From contig CAWULT010000050.1 in NCBI GenBank assembly GCA_963923455.1, positions 1 to 30,002 on the forward strand: a stretch of DNA of 30,002 nt. The letters run 5' to 3'. Every line of letters starts with the position of its first letter. Position 1 is the first letter of the stretch. Shown piece after piece: positions 16,846 to 25,937 of this stretch. A model generated the notes under the pieces. The model saw nothing but the letters and a program-made list of their open reading frames with translations. It had not been told where the DNA came from and ran no database searches. This DNA is from CAWULT01 sp963923455. Its GTDB lineage: Bacteria > Acidobacteriota > Vicinamibacteria > Vicinamibacterales > UBA2999. Made by a program: the position numbers and the translations under genes.

Positions 16846-16849
<4 letters not shown>
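15245..16849 (-). CDS. MFS transporter with two-helix N-terminal extension
   Basis: A 534-residue major facilitator of the sugar-porter/aromatic-acid-porter type. The core begins about residue 100 (HWWLLFVLGVALVIDVMKPAT). It carries motif A GVLADRVGRR, the inter-half PESPRFLL motif, AETVPARVRGW and the second-half echo EVYPTELRGTGSG. Twelve core helices are expected. Upstream of them, residues about 8-75 hold two more hydrophobic segments (GFVLGVMLLTGGVLAHLP and LMLWGMAAIVAGLALATWGL) joined by a Met-rich loop (SMQGMGYQMAGMPMSP). The Met-rich linker is unusual and could bind soft metals, but that is speculation. The start ATG at 16849 overlaps the upstream gene's stop as ATGA. The substrate is not evident; NiaP- or SV2-like organic ion porters are the nearest recognisable types. 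Confidence 0.85.
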
Positions 16850-18168
<1,319 letters not shown>

Positions 18169-18169
18169 C

Positions 18170-19312
18170 TCAGAACGTCTTCCGCGCCACCCATTCGCGC
18201 AGCAGGGAGTCCACGACCACGTAGCGGGCGCCCTCCTTGAGCAGGAGGTCCTGCCGGACGAGGGCGCTGAGCGACGTCTGCACCGTGGACGGGACGCCCA
18301 GCCGGTGCCGGGCCCGCGTGTCGGCCGACAGCAGCTCGCGGCCATCCTGCAGCACCGCGGCGCGCAGCGCCGCCCGCTGCGGCAGCGTCAGCCGCTGCCA
18401 GATCGCCTCGAAGACGATCTCCTGCTCCGAGAGCAGGCGGGCCAGCGTGGCGTGGAGCTGGTCGAACGTCGCGCGCCGGCCGCCGACGCCGCGGACGTCG
18501 TCCCACGTCTCGTGCGCCAGGCGCTGGACGTCGTAGGGCAGGTTGCCAGCCAGGTCGACGATGGCGGCGCCGATGCCGGGCTCTGGCCTGATGCCGCTCT
18601 TCGTGAAGCGCCGCTCGATGAAGGCGGCGAAGACGTCCGCCGGGATCTTCTCGAGCCGCATGACGGGCCCCGCCTTGTAGAAGGGGCGCCGCGGCCCGAT
18701 CATCTTCTCCATCAGGCTCGGCTCCGAACCCGCGAAGACGTAGCCCACCTGGCGCTGATGCTGTGCGGCGGCCCGCAGCGCATGCTCGACGCTGCCGCCG
18801 TCGAAGCCGTCGACCGCCTGGAACTCGTCGAGCGCGACCACCACGGGGCGCTTCCGCTCGGCGGCGAGCACGCCCGGCAGCGCGAAGATCTCGTTGGCGA
18901 GCTTGTTGACGTCGCGCTCGGTCCGCACGAGCGGGAAGCCCACCGAGAAGCGGCCGGCGCCCGCGCCCGGCTCGTAGCGGATCTCGGCCTGCGTGGACCG
19001 GATGGCGCCGCTCAGCCAGCTCCTCGTGCGCTCCCACCGCGTTTCGATCGCGGCGATCGCCCGCGCGTAGCCCTCGAGGAACGCCAGGTACGAGCTGTAG
19101 CTGCTGACCGTGACCTCGACGGTCAGGGTGCCGCGGCGGCCGAGCGCGGTCAGGGCCTGCCGGACCAGGGACGACTTGCCGTACCGGCGCGGCGAGATCA
19201 GGAAGACCTTCTGGCCGGCGGTGAGGTCCCCGATCAGCCGGTCGAGTTCGACCTCCCGGCCGACGAAGGCCTCGCCCGGAACGACCTCGCCGTAGACGAA
19301 GGGATTGACCAC
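18170..19312 (-). CDS. STAND-like ATPase (archaeal ATPase type) with winged-helix C-terminus
   Basis: A 380-residue P-loop ATPase of the PF01637-like group. It opens NPFVYGEVVPGEAFVGREVELDRL, the usual entry into this fold. Walker A is SPRRYGKSS (K46), which lacks the first glycine as commonly seen in this group. Walker B is VVVALDEFQ (D162, E163), and a sensor-like strand reads VGYVFAGSEPSLMEKM. The last 100 residues (LSEQEIVFEAIWQRLTLPQRAALRA to the end) look like a winged helix, which could bind DNA or a partner. Start: GTG 19312 is the only start codon before the conserved NPF. No Shine-Dalgarno is seen. It lies one base upstream of the UMF1-type transporter gene. Possible roles are a signalling NTPase or a regulator of the downstream transporters; nothing in the sequence decides. 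Confidence 0.8.
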   Translation of the reverse strand: MVNPFVYGEVVPGEAFVGREVELDRLIGDLTAGQKVFLISPRRYGKSSLVRQALTALGRRGTLTVEVTVSSYSSYLAFLEGYARAIAAIETRWERTRSWLSGAIRSTQAEIRYEPGAGAGRFSVGFPLVRTERDVNKLANEIFALPGVLAAERKRPVVVALDEFQAVDGFDGGSVEHALRAAAQHQRQVGYVFAGSEPSLMEKMIGPRRPFYKAGPVMRLEKIPADVFAAFIERRFTKSGIRPEPGIGAAIVDLAGNLPYDVQRLAHETWDDVRGVGGRRATFDQLHATLARLLSEQEIVFEAIWQRLTLPQRAALRAAVLQDGRELLSADTRARHRLGVPSTVQTSLSALVRQDLLLKEGARYVVVDSLLREWVARKTF

Positions 19313-19326
19313 GTAATTACGTCTGT

Positions 19327-19345
19327 TGGCGTAACGGTTACGCCA
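19327..19345. promoter_or_regulatory. Perfect 9-bp dyad upstream of the STAND-like ATPase gene
   Basis: TGGCGTAACGGTTACGCCA is a perfect inverted repeat with a single central base. It is embedded between an outer pair, GTCTGTT at 19321-19327 and AACAGAC at 19354-19360, and next to the perfect palindrome ACGTAATTACGT at 19311-19322, which covers the GTG start. The half-site CGTAA or its complement recurs five times in about 45 bp. The one-base centre suits a protein dimer better than a hairpin. It is probably an operator overlapping the transcription start. Confidence 0.55.
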
Positions 19346-19348
19346 GAC

Positions 19349-19377
19349 AACGTAACAGACGGGGCGTGACGGCGCAA
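19349..19377 (-). promoter_or_regulatory. Possible promoter of the ATPase-MFS operon
   Basis: On the minus strand TTGCGC (19377-19372) and TACGTT (19354-19349) lie 17 nt apart, much like TTGCGC/TACGCT in front of the his leader. The predicted start near 19342 falls inside the 9-bp dyad. Support is by pattern only. Confidence 0.35.
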
Positions 19378-19387
19378 CCTGCCGTCA
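19367..19387 (-). terminator. Hairpin at the end of the his-kinase-zinc-ribbon operon
   Basis: TGACGGC (19367-19373) and GCCGTCA (19381-19387) form a 7-bp stem with a 7-nt loop that includes the stop codon of the zinc-ribbon gene. No U-tract follows, so it is a weak terminator candidate or an RNA 3'-end stabiliser. Confidence 0.3.
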
Positions 19388-20161
19388 GTCGGCGACGACC
19401 TCGACGCGCTCGTCCGGCAGGCGCGTGTTGACGACGTGCTGCAGGTAGAAGATGCCGAAGAAGAAGACGGCGAGCGACGACAGCGAGGCCGTCCATGTGT
19501 CGTCCGGCGTCCGCGGCTCGCCCGGGCGCGGCAGCCGGCCGAGGTGCGACTCGAGCATGCGCCGCACCTTGAACGACTGGACGAGCATCGTGACGCCGAA
19601 CGCCAGCTCGAGCACGGCCTGCAGCGGCGAGGCCGCCGCCGGCTCGGCCGGCACGGAGCCGGACGTGGCGTCGACCGCCATGATCGTCATGGCCGCGTTC
19701 ATCGCCAGCAGCGCAATCGCGACGGCGAACGGCAGCACGCCGACCTTCTCGTCCGACCGCAGCAGGTTCAGCAGCGGCCGGCGCGAGAGGAACCAGTACG
19801 GGTAGTACAGGCCACCGGTCACGATCGTCAGCGCGATCATCAGGGCCACGTGCGTGCGGCCCACCAGGGGCCCCCGGGGAGCCGTGCCACGTGGCCGCGC
19901 AGGAGGGGTCCCCGCCAGCGGCTCGCCGCAGCTGGCGCAGTACCGGTCGTCGGGCCCGGTGTCGTGGCCGCAGGCCGCGCAGCCGGTCCGCGGAACGGGC
20001 GGCGGCAGTTCGGCGGCGGGGCCCTCGGGCACCGGCAGTCCGCGCCGGCGGAGTTCCGCGACGACGATCGCCTGGCCTTCGTCGGTGTACTCGTGCAGGC
20101 GGCGGCCGGCGTCGACGACGTCGGCGTCGGGGCGCTGCCGCCATCGGCTCTCGGCCGTCAT
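19385..20161 (-). CDS. Zinc-ribbon, DUF4234-like membrane protein
   Basis: A 258-residue protein. Residues about 15-45 hold a helical segment (DAGRRLHEYTDEGQAIVVAELRRRG in outline). Residues about 60-82 hold a zinc ribbon with paired CxxC knuckles, CAACGHD and CASCGEP. Then comes a Pro/Arg-rich linker and a membrane domain beginning VALMIALTIVTGGLYYPYWF, which resembles the DUF4234 signature, with further hydrophobic stretches (VLPFAVAIALLAMNAAMTIM, LQAVLELAFGVTMLVQSF, LSSLAVFFFGIFYLQHVV). Function unknown. Its ATG at 20161 overlaps the stop of the hybrid kinase gene as ATGA, so the two are co-translated. Confidence 0.75.
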   Translation of the reverse strand: MTAESRWRQRPDADVVDAGRRLHEYTDEGQAIVVAELRRRGLPVPEGPAAELPPPVPRTGCAACGHDTGPDDRYCASCGEPLAGTPPARPRGTAPRGPLVGRTHVALMIALTIVTGGLYYPYWFLSRRPLLNLLRSDEKVGVLPFAVAIALLAMNAAMTIMAVDATSGSVPAEPAAASPLQAVLELAFGVTMLVQSFKVRRMLESHLGRLPRPGEPRTPDDTWTASLSSLAVFFFGIFYLQHVVNTRLPDERVEVVAD

Positions 20162-22158
20162 CAGGCCTCCGGCAGCATCGCCAGCACCTTGCCGAGCAGG
20201 TCGGCCGGCCGGAAGGGCTTGTGCAGGAACCCGTTCGCGCCGAGCTCGGCGGCCCGGCTGGCCGACGGGGTCTCCGAGTAGCCGCTCATCAGCAGCACCG
20301 GGACGATCGACGCGGCGCGTATCTGTGCCAGCACCTCGAACCCGTTGAGCCGCGGCATCGTCAGGTCGACGACGGCGCCCCGAAGCTCGTGGCGGTGCCG
20401 CTCGAACAGGGCAAGGGCCTTCTGGCCGTCGCTGGCCTCGAGCACCTCGAAGCCGGCGTGCTCCAGCACGCGGCGGGCGAACAGGCGCAGCGTGTCGTCG
20501 TCCTCGACCAGCAGCAGCAGGCCCGTGCCCCTCCACGTCGTCCAGTCGGAGCGGTCGCCGTCGTGCGCGGCGGGCGCCGCGGGCAGGAAGACGCGGAACA
20601 GCGAGCCGCGTCCCAGTTCGCTCGAGGCGGTCACCGACCCCCGGTGCGTGCGGACGATCCCGAGCACGGCCGCGAGGCCGAGGCCTCGGCCCGTGAACTT
20701 GGTGGTGAAGAACGGATCGAAGATCCGCACCAGCATCTCCGGGCTCATGCCGCAGCCGGTGTCCTGCACTTCCAGGAAGACGTACGTGCCGCCGGGCAGC
20801 TCGCCGGGCAGGTAGGGCGTGGCCAGCGCGGTCGCGTCCATCGTCCGCACGCCCGTGCGGACCGTGATGGTGCCGGACAGGCTGCCGAGCGCGTCCGACG
20901 CGTTCGAGATCAGGTTCATCACGACCTGTCGCAGCTGCGTACGGTCGCCCGCGAGGGGCGCCGGGTCGAGCTCGAGCACGATGTCGGCCTTGCGCGACAC
21001 GGTTGGCGTCAGCAGGCGCGCCAGATCGCGGATGACCTCGTCGAGGCGCAGCGTCTCGAACACCGTGCGCGTCTTGCCCGCGTAGTCGAGCATCCGCTGC
21101 GCGAGGTCGGCGGCCCGGCGGCCCGCCTTGTCGATCTCGACGAGCAGCGGCTGCGCCTCGGAGTCCTCGGGCAGCAGGCGCGCGGTCAGCGACGCATTGC
21201 CGACCATCACCGTGAGCAGGTTGTTGAAGTCGTGCGCGATGCCGCCGGCCATCACGCCGAGGCTCTCGAGCTTCTGCGTATGCAGCGCCTTGGCTTCGAG
21301 CCGCCGGCGTTCCTCGTCGGCCCGCCGCCGGGCCGAGATGTCGCGGCAGATGGCCTGCACGCCGTCGACGCGGCCCTCGGTCTGCAGCAGCTGTACCTGC
21401 TGGCCGAACCACACCTCGTAGCCGGTGCGGCTGATCGCCGGGAACTCGTAGTACGTGGTCGGAATCCTGCGTGTGACCTGGTCGACGTAGAACGCCTCGG
21501 TGGCGTGGCGGTGGTCGGGGTGGATCAGCTCCAGGTAACTGCGGCCGACGAGCTCCGGCGGCGCGTAGCCGAGGACGGCCTCGACCGCGGGGTTGCAGAA
21601 CGTGAAGCGGCCCACGGCGTCCGTGCGGTAGATGATGTCGCGCGCGTGCTCGACGAGGTGGCGGTAGCGCGCCTCCGAGGCGCGCAGGTCCACCTCGACC
21701 GTCCGGCGCGCGGTGACGTCGCGCGTGACGTAGAGGCCCGTGCGGACGCGGTCCACGCCCCAGTCGAACGGCACCCCGCGCGACTCCACCCACCGCCGGG
21801 TGCCTCGCAGCCCGACGATCTCGAACTCGAACGCCAGCGACTCGCCCGCGAGGACACGCGCGTGGGCCGCCGCGAACCTCTCGCCGTACTCGGGCGCCAG
21901 GAACCGCGCCGCGTGCTCGCCGATCACGGCGTCCGGTGCCTCGGCGTCGAGCAGGGCGGCGCCGGCGGGGTTGATGTCGAGGAGCCGGCCGTCGGCCGAC
22001 AGGACCTTCAGGCAGGTCGCCTCGGCGTCGAGGATCGTGCGCAGGCGGGAGTCGAGCGCCGCCTGCGAGGACGTCAGCGCGTCGCCTTCCGCCGAGAAGA
22101 TCGAAAAGCCCGGCGCGGACTCCCGGCGTGCTGCCGCCGGCGGCGCCAGGCCTCGCAC
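20161..22158 (-). CDS. Cytosolic PAS-PAS hybrid histidine kinase
   Basis: About 665 residues with no membrane segment. Domains in order: PAS 1 (about 35-150), PAS 2 (about 160-280, with YRTDAVGRFTFCNPAVEAVLGY), HisKA with the phospho-accepting histidine in GGIAHDFNNLL (about H309), HATPase with N-box NLISNASDAL, DTGCGM and GRGLGLA, and a C-terminal receiver (LLLLVEDDD, VDLTMP with the acceptor Asp about 598, and HKPF). The layout is that of hybrid kinases that end in their own REC domain and pass the phosphate on or regulate themselves. Start choice: GTG 22158 has GGAGG 7 nt upstream. A GTG at 22191, adding 11 residues and leaving one base after hisA, has no Shine-Dalgarno. The name does not imply a role in histidine synthesis. 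It follows hisA directly, so transcription probably reads through from the his operon. Confidence 0.88.
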   Translation of the reverse strand: MRGLAPPAAARRESAPGFSIFSAEGDALTSSQAALDSRLRTILDAEATCLKVLSADGRLLDINPAGAALLDAEAPDAVIGEHAARFLAPEYGERFAAAHARVLAGESLAFEFEIVGLRGTRRWVESRGVPFDWGVDRVRTGLYVTRDVTARRTVEVDLRASEARYRHLVEHARDIIYRTDAVGRFTFCNPAVEAVLGYAPPELVGRSYLELIHPDHRHATEAFYVDQVTRRIPTTYYEFPAISRTGYEVWFGQQVQLLQTEGRVDGVQAICRDISARRRADEERRRLEAKALHTQKLESLGVMAGGIAHDFNNLLTVMVGNASLTARLLPEDSEAQPLLVEIDKAGRRAADLAQRMLDYAGKTRTVFETLRLDEVIRDLARLLTPTVSRKADIVLELDPAPLAGDRTQLRQVVMNLISNASDALGSLSGTITVRTGVRTMDATALATPYLPGELPGGTYVFLEVQDTGCGMSPEMLVRIFDPFFTTKFTGRGLGLAAVLGIVRTHRGSVTASSELGRGSLFRVFLPAAPAAHDGDRSDWTTWRGTGLLLLVEDDDTLRLFARRVLEHAGFEVLEASDGQKALALFERHRHELRGAVVDLTMPRLNGFEVLAQIRAASIVPVLLMSGYSETPSASRAAELGANGFLHKPFRPADLLGKVLAMLPEA

Positions 22159-22192
22159 CAGGCCTCCTCCCGCCAAGTCGCGATCGGCCACG

Positions 22193-22876
22193 TCAGGGAT
22201 GCTCGAGCGGCAGCTGTCCCGTGTAGATCGCCATCCCGACGACGGCGTCGACGCCGGCCGCGTCGAGCGCGTCGATTTCGGACCAGGAGGTGATGCCGCC
22301 GGCCGCGGTCACGCGGTTCCGGGTCGCGCCGCGAACGGCCAGGATGGCGGACATGTTCGTCCCCTGCATCATGCCCTCGGTGTCGACGTGTGTATAGAGG
22401 AACTCGCCGCAGTAGGGCTCCAGCGAGCGCACCGCCTCGACCGCCGTGATCGGGAGCGCCGTCTTCCAGCCGTGGATCACCACCTGGCCGCCCTTGCTGT
22501 CGACGGCCGCGATCACCCGCTCGGGCCCGACGGCGCCGGCCAGCGCCTCGGCGAACGCGAGGTCCACCGCGCCGTCGCGGAAGAGGGCCGAACTGGCGAT
22601 GACCGCGTGCGCCCCGGAGTCGAGCACGGCCTTCGCGCGCTCGACGCTGCGGATGCCGCCGCCGACGCGGCACGGGAGCCGTCTGCAGATCGCCGCGGCG
22701 ATGCCGGCGTTGTCGCCACGGCCCATCGCCGCGTCGAGGTCGATGAGCTGGACGCGCGGGAACGGCGAGAACTTCTGGATCCAGGGCTCGGCGTCGGGGG
22801 CGGTGATGGCGAGCTTCTCGCCCTGCACCAGCTGGACGACGTGGCCGTTCTGCAGATCGATCGATGGAATCAGCAT
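22193..22876 (-). CDS. hisA: ProFAR isomerase HisA
   Basis: A 227-residue TIM-barrel enzyme that isomerises the aminoaldose ProFAR to the ketose PRFAR in histidine synthesis. The catalytic Asp is in IPSIDLQNG (D7), the second catalytic region is AAVDSKGG (about D126), and phosphate-binding motifs are VGGGIRS and TAAGGITSW. The opening LIPSIDLQNGHVVQLVQGE and THVDTEGMMQGTN mark it as HisA and not HisF. It is slightly shorter than the usual 240 or so residues. It lies 3 bp after hisF and is the last his gene of the cluster. Confidence 0.93.
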   Translation of the reverse strand: MLIPSIDLQNGHVVQLVQGEKLAITAPDAEPWIQKFSPFPRVQLIDLDAAMGRGDNAGIAAAICRRLPCRVGGGIRSVERAKAVLDSGAHAVIASSALFRDGAVDLAFAEALAGAVGPERVIAAVDSKGGQVVIHGWKTALPITAVEAVRSLEPYCGEFLYTHVDTEGMMQGTNMSAILAVRGATRNRVTAAGGITSWSEIDALDAAGVDAVVGMAIYTGQLPLEHP

Positions 22877-22879
22877 GGG

Positions 22880-23635
22880 TCAGAGGCGCATCGGGATGCC
22901 ATGCGCCCGGAGGTGCAGCTTCAGATCGCGCACGCTCGACTCGGCGTAGTGGAAGATCGACGCCGCCAGCGCCGCGTCGGCGTGCCCGCGGGTGAAGACG
23001 TCGGTGAAGTGATCGAACGTGCCCGCGCCGCCCGAGGCGATCACCGGGATGTTGACGGCATCCGCCACGGCGGCGGTCATCTCGCAGTCGAAGCCCGAGC
23101 GCGTGCCGTCGCGATCCATCGACGTGAGGAGGATCTCGCCGGCGCCGCGCGCCTCGGCCTCGCGCGCCCACTCGACCGCGTCGCGGGCCGCGTCGGCCGT
23201 GCCGCTGCGCACGAACACTGCGAAGTGGTCGTCGCGGCGCCTCGCGTCGATCGCCACGATCACTGCTTGGCTGCCATAGCGCTGCGCGAGGCGGGTGATG
23301 AGCGCGGGCTCCTTCAGCGCGGCGGTGTTCAGGCTGACCTTGTCCGCGCCGGCCTCGACGGCCGCGTCGGCGTCCTCGTCCGACCGGATGCCGCCGCCGA
23401 CCGTCAGCGGCAGGAAGATCTCCCTGGCGACGGCGGCGATCGTCCGGGCCATCGCCTGGCGCTTTTCGAGCGTCGCCGTGATGTCGAGGATGACCACTTC
23501 GTCGATGCCCTCGACGTTGTAGCGCCGCGCGAGCGCTCCCGGATCCCCGGCGTGCCGCAGGTCCTGGAACTGGACGCCCTTGACGACCTGCCCGTCGCGC
23601 ACGTCGAGGCAGGCGATGATCCGTTTGGTCAGCAT
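22880..23635 (-). CDS. hisF: Imidazole glycerol phosphate synthase, cyclase subunit HisF
   Basis: A 251-residue TIM barrel. The N-terminus MLTKRIIACLDVRDGQVVKG carries catalytic D11, and VIVAIDARR carries D130. Phosphate-binding motifs are LTVGGGIRS and VIASGGAGTFDHF, and LLTSMDRDGTRSGFD is typical of HisF. With HisH it converts PRFAR and glutamine-derived ammonia to imidazole glycerol phosphate and AICAR. ATG 23635 overlaps the end of hisH by 7 bp, which favours coupled synthesis of the two subunits. An open extension upstream to 24004 lies inside hisH and is not used. Confidence 0.96.
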   Translation of the reverse strand: MLTKRIIACLDVRDGQVVKGVQFQDLRHAGDPGALARRYNVEGIDEVVILDITATLEKRQAMARTIAAVAREIFLPLTVGGGIRSDEDADAAVEAGADKVSLNTAALKEPALITRLAQRYGSQAVIVAIDARRRDDHFAVFVRSGTADAARDAVEWAREAEARGAGEILLTSMDRDGTRSGFDCEMTAAVADAVNIPVIASGGAGTFDHFTDVFTRGHADAALAASIFHYAESSVRDLKLHLRAHGIPMRL

Positions 23636-24246
23636 GCGCGGTCGCTCACGATCGTCAGGTAGTTCCTGAGGATCCGCAACCCGGCGTCGCTCGACTTCTC
23701 CGGGTGGAACTGTACGCCGAACACGTTGTCGTGCTCGACGACCGACGCGAACGTGTTGGCGTGGGTCGTCGCCGCGGCGCACGCTGGCGTCACCGGCGCC
23801 GCATAGGAGTGGGTGAAGTACACCTGCACGCCCGAGGCCAGGCCGTCGAGGATGCGGGCCGGCCGCCGGAAGTCGAGCGCGTTCCAGCCCACGTGCGGCA
23901 CCTTCAGCCGCTCGACGGCGTCGCCGTCGAGCCGCAGGATCCGGCCGTCGAGGAGGCCGAGGCCGGGCACCCCCGGCGCCTCGTCGCTGCCCTCGAACAG
24001 CCACTGCATGCCCACGCAGATGCCGAGCAGAGGCGTGCCCCGCCGGACCTCGGCCAGGATCGCGTCACGCCACGCGGCGTCGAGCCGGGCCGTCGCGCTG
24101 AAGTGGCCGACGCCGGGCACGATCAGTCCGGCCACGCCCGCGCACTCGACCGGAGCCTGCGGGACGTGGAACCGCGCGCCGAGCGTGGTCAGGGCCTTCT
24201 TGACCGACGTCAGGTTGCCGGCGCCGTAGTCGACGAGCGCGATCAC
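23629..24246 (-). CDS. hisH: Imidazole glycerol phosphate synthase, glutaminase subunit HisH
   Basis: A 205-residue class I glutamine amidotransferase. The N-terminus IALVDYGAGNLTSVKKAL is typical, the nucleophile is C77 in GICVGMQ, and the His-Glu pair is H181/E183 in QFHPEKS. It supplies ammonia to HisF. The start is GTG at 24246, with GAGGG 8 nt upstream. It follows hisB after 24 bp and overlaps hisF by 7 bp. Confidence 0.96.
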   Translation of the reverse strand: MIALVDYGAGNLTSVKKALTTLGARFHVPQAPVECAGVAGLIVPGVGHFSATARLDAAWRDAILAEVRRGTPLLGICVGMQWLFEGSDEAPGVPGLGLLDGRILRLDGDAVERLKVPHVGWNALDFRRPARILDGLASGVQVYFTHSYAAPVTPACAAATTHANTFASVVEHDNVFGVQFHPEKSSDAGLRILRNYLTIVSDRAC

Positions 24247-24270
24247 GGCCGTGCCCTCACAGCGCCGTCC

Positions 24271-24894
24271 TCACAACAGCCCCTTGGTGCTGGGCAGCAT
24301 CTTCGCGAGCCGCGCGTCCCTGGCGCAGGCCACGCGGAGCGCCCGCGCGAACGCCTTGAACACGGCCTCGACGTGGTGGTGGCTCGAGCGGCCGTACAGG
24401 ACCTTCGCGTGCACGTTGGCGCGCGCGCCCATCGCGAAGCCGTCGAAGAAGTCGTGGACCAGTTCGCTCTGCAGGTCGCCGACCATCCGGACCTTCACCT
24501 TCAGGTCGACCGCCGCGTGCGGGCGGCCGCCGAGGTCGATGGCGACCACGGCGAGCGTCTCGTCCATCGGCATCACGAAATAGCCGGCGCGGTTGATGCC
24601 CTTGCGGTCGCCGAGCGCCTTCAGCACCGCCTCACCCAGCACGATCCCGACGTCCTCGACCGTGTGGTGCTGGTCCACGTCGAGGTCGCCCGTGGCCGTC
24701 AGCGCGAGGTCGAAGCCGCCGTGCCGCGTGAACAGCTCCAGCATGTGGTCGAAGAACCGGATGCCGGTCGACACCTGGTACCGGCCCTCGCCGTCGATCG
24801 TCAGCCGGCCGCGGATCTGGGTTTCGGCGGTCTGACGGTCGAAGTCCGCCGCCCGGGCGGTGGCCCTGGCGGGCCGCCGCGTCGTCGTGGTCAT
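24271..24894 (-). CDS. hisB: Imidazoleglycerol-phosphate dehydratase HisB
   Basis: A 207-residue monofunctional dehydratase (no phosphatase domain). It removes water from imidazole glycerol phosphate to give imidazole acetol phosphate. Metal-binding motifs are FFDHMLELFTRHGGFD, DQHHTVEDVGI, HDFFDGFA and SSHHHVEAVFKAFARAL. The first 20 or so residues are a Thr/Arg/Ala-rich extension without homologous character. The start ATG overlaps the hisC stop as ATGA. Since this HisB lacks the phosphatase, a separate histidinol-phosphatase must be encoded elsewhere. Confidence 0.96.
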   Translation of the reverse strand: MTTTTRRPARATARAADFDRQTAETQIRGRLTIDGEGRYQVSTGIRFFDHMLELFTRHGGFDLALTATGDLDVDQHHTVEDVGIVLGEAVLKALGDRKGINRAGYFVMPMDETLAVVAIDLGGRPHAAVDLKVKVRMVGDLQSELVHDFFDGFAMGARANVHAKVLYGRSSHHHVEAVFKAFARALRVACARDARLAKMLPSTKGLL

Positions 24895-25937
24895 GATTGC
24901 TGCTGCCTTTCCGAAACGGCGGCGTCGAGCGCCTGGATTGCGGCGTCGGTGTGCTCCAGCACGCCGGCGGTCACCCGGATGCAGCCGGCCGTGACCGGAT
25001 CCTTCGAGCGGTCTCGGACGTGCACCCCTCGTGCGGCCATCGCCTGAACGAACCGTGGCACGTCGTCGCCGACGTGCACCAGCACGAAGTTGGCGGCGCT
25101 CGGCCAGTACCGCAGGCCGAGCCGCCGGCACGCCGCGTAGAGCCGCTCACGCGACTCGGCCACCTGCGCCGCGTAGCGCGGCAGGAACGCCGTGTCGGCC
25201 AGGGCCGCGCGCGTCGCGGCCATCGCGACGGCGTTGATGTTGAACGGCAGCGTGACGGCCCGGATGGGGTCGAGCACGCCGGCCTGGCCGATCAGCACGC
25301 CGACCCGCATGCCGGCGAGGCCGTAGGCCTTGGAGAACGTGCGTCCGACGAGCACGTTGGGGTGGCCGGCCAGCACCGGCAGGAACGACTCGCCGCCGAA
25401 CTCGATGTACGCCTCGTCGACGAGCACCACGGCATCGGGTGCCGCCCGGGCGATGCGGACGAGATCCGCCCGCGCGATCAGCTGCCCGGTGGGGTTGTTC
25501 GGCGTGTTCAGGAAGATGATCCGCGTGCGGGGCGTGAGGGCGCGCAGCACGGCTTCGGCCGGAAACGCGAAGTCGGGCCCCGGCGGCACCCGCACGACGG
25601 TCGCGCCCACGGCGGTCGTGGCGTTGGGATAGGGATCGAACGCCGGCAGCGGCACGATCGTCTCGGCGTCGAACCGGCGCGCCCGCGCGATGTGCGCCAC
25701 CGTGGTCATCAACAGGCCTTCGTCCAGCCCGTTGGTCAGCAGCACCCACTCCGGATCCACGCCGAAGTGTCGCGCGCAGTCGAGCACCAGGTCCGTGTAG
25801 GCGGGATAGGCCGACACGTCGGTCGCGTCGAGGCGGCGGATGGCCTCGAGCACGCGCGGCGAGCACCCGCCGGTGTTCTCGTTCAGGTGCAGCCGCAGGC
25901 CCTTGCCCGGGTCCGGATAGCCCTGGATCCGCGTCAC
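24891..25937 (-). CDS. hisC: Histidinol-phosphate aminotransferase HisC
   Basis: A 348-residue fold-type I PLP aminotransferase. The PLP lysine is K203 in GRTFSKAYGLAGMRVG. Other landmarks are LHLNENTGG at the N-terminus, FLNTPNNPTGQLI (Asn contacting PLP), VLVDEAYIEF (Asp to the pyridine nitrogen) and a C-terminal CIRVTAG with the carboxylate-binding Arg. It transfers the amino group from glutamate to imidazole acetol phosphate. The start is GTG at 25937, overlapping the hisD stop as GTGA; the frame is open further upstream, but only inside hisD. Confidence 0.95.
   Translation of the reverse strand: MTRIQGYPDPGKGLRLHLNENTGGCSPRVLEAIRRLDATDVSAYPAYTDLVLDCARHFGVDPEWVLLTNGLDEGLLMTTVAHIARARRFDAETIVPLPAFDPYPNATTAVGATVVRVPPGPDFAFPAEAVLRALTPRTRIIFLNTPNNPTGQLIARADLVRIARAAPDAVVLVDEAYIEFGGESFLPVLAGHPNVLVGRTFSKAYGLAGMRVGVLIGQAGVLDPIRAVTLPFNINAVAMAATRAALADTAFLPRYAAQVAESRERLYAACRRLGLRYWPSAANFVLVHVGDDVPRFVQAMAARGVHVRDRSKDPVTAGCIRVTAGVLEHTDAAIQALDAAVSERQQQS

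Noticed and set aside
19311..19360. Palindrome cluster considered as an integron attC site, phage attachment site or CRISPR fragment
   Set aside because: There is no integrase, cassette, cas gene or spacer structure. The repeats lie in a promoter position, so regulatory dyads are the simpler reading.
20161..22158. Idea that the histidine kinase acts in histidine biosynthesis because of its position
   Set aside because: The domains are those of two-component signalling. Only operon adjacency links it to the his genes.
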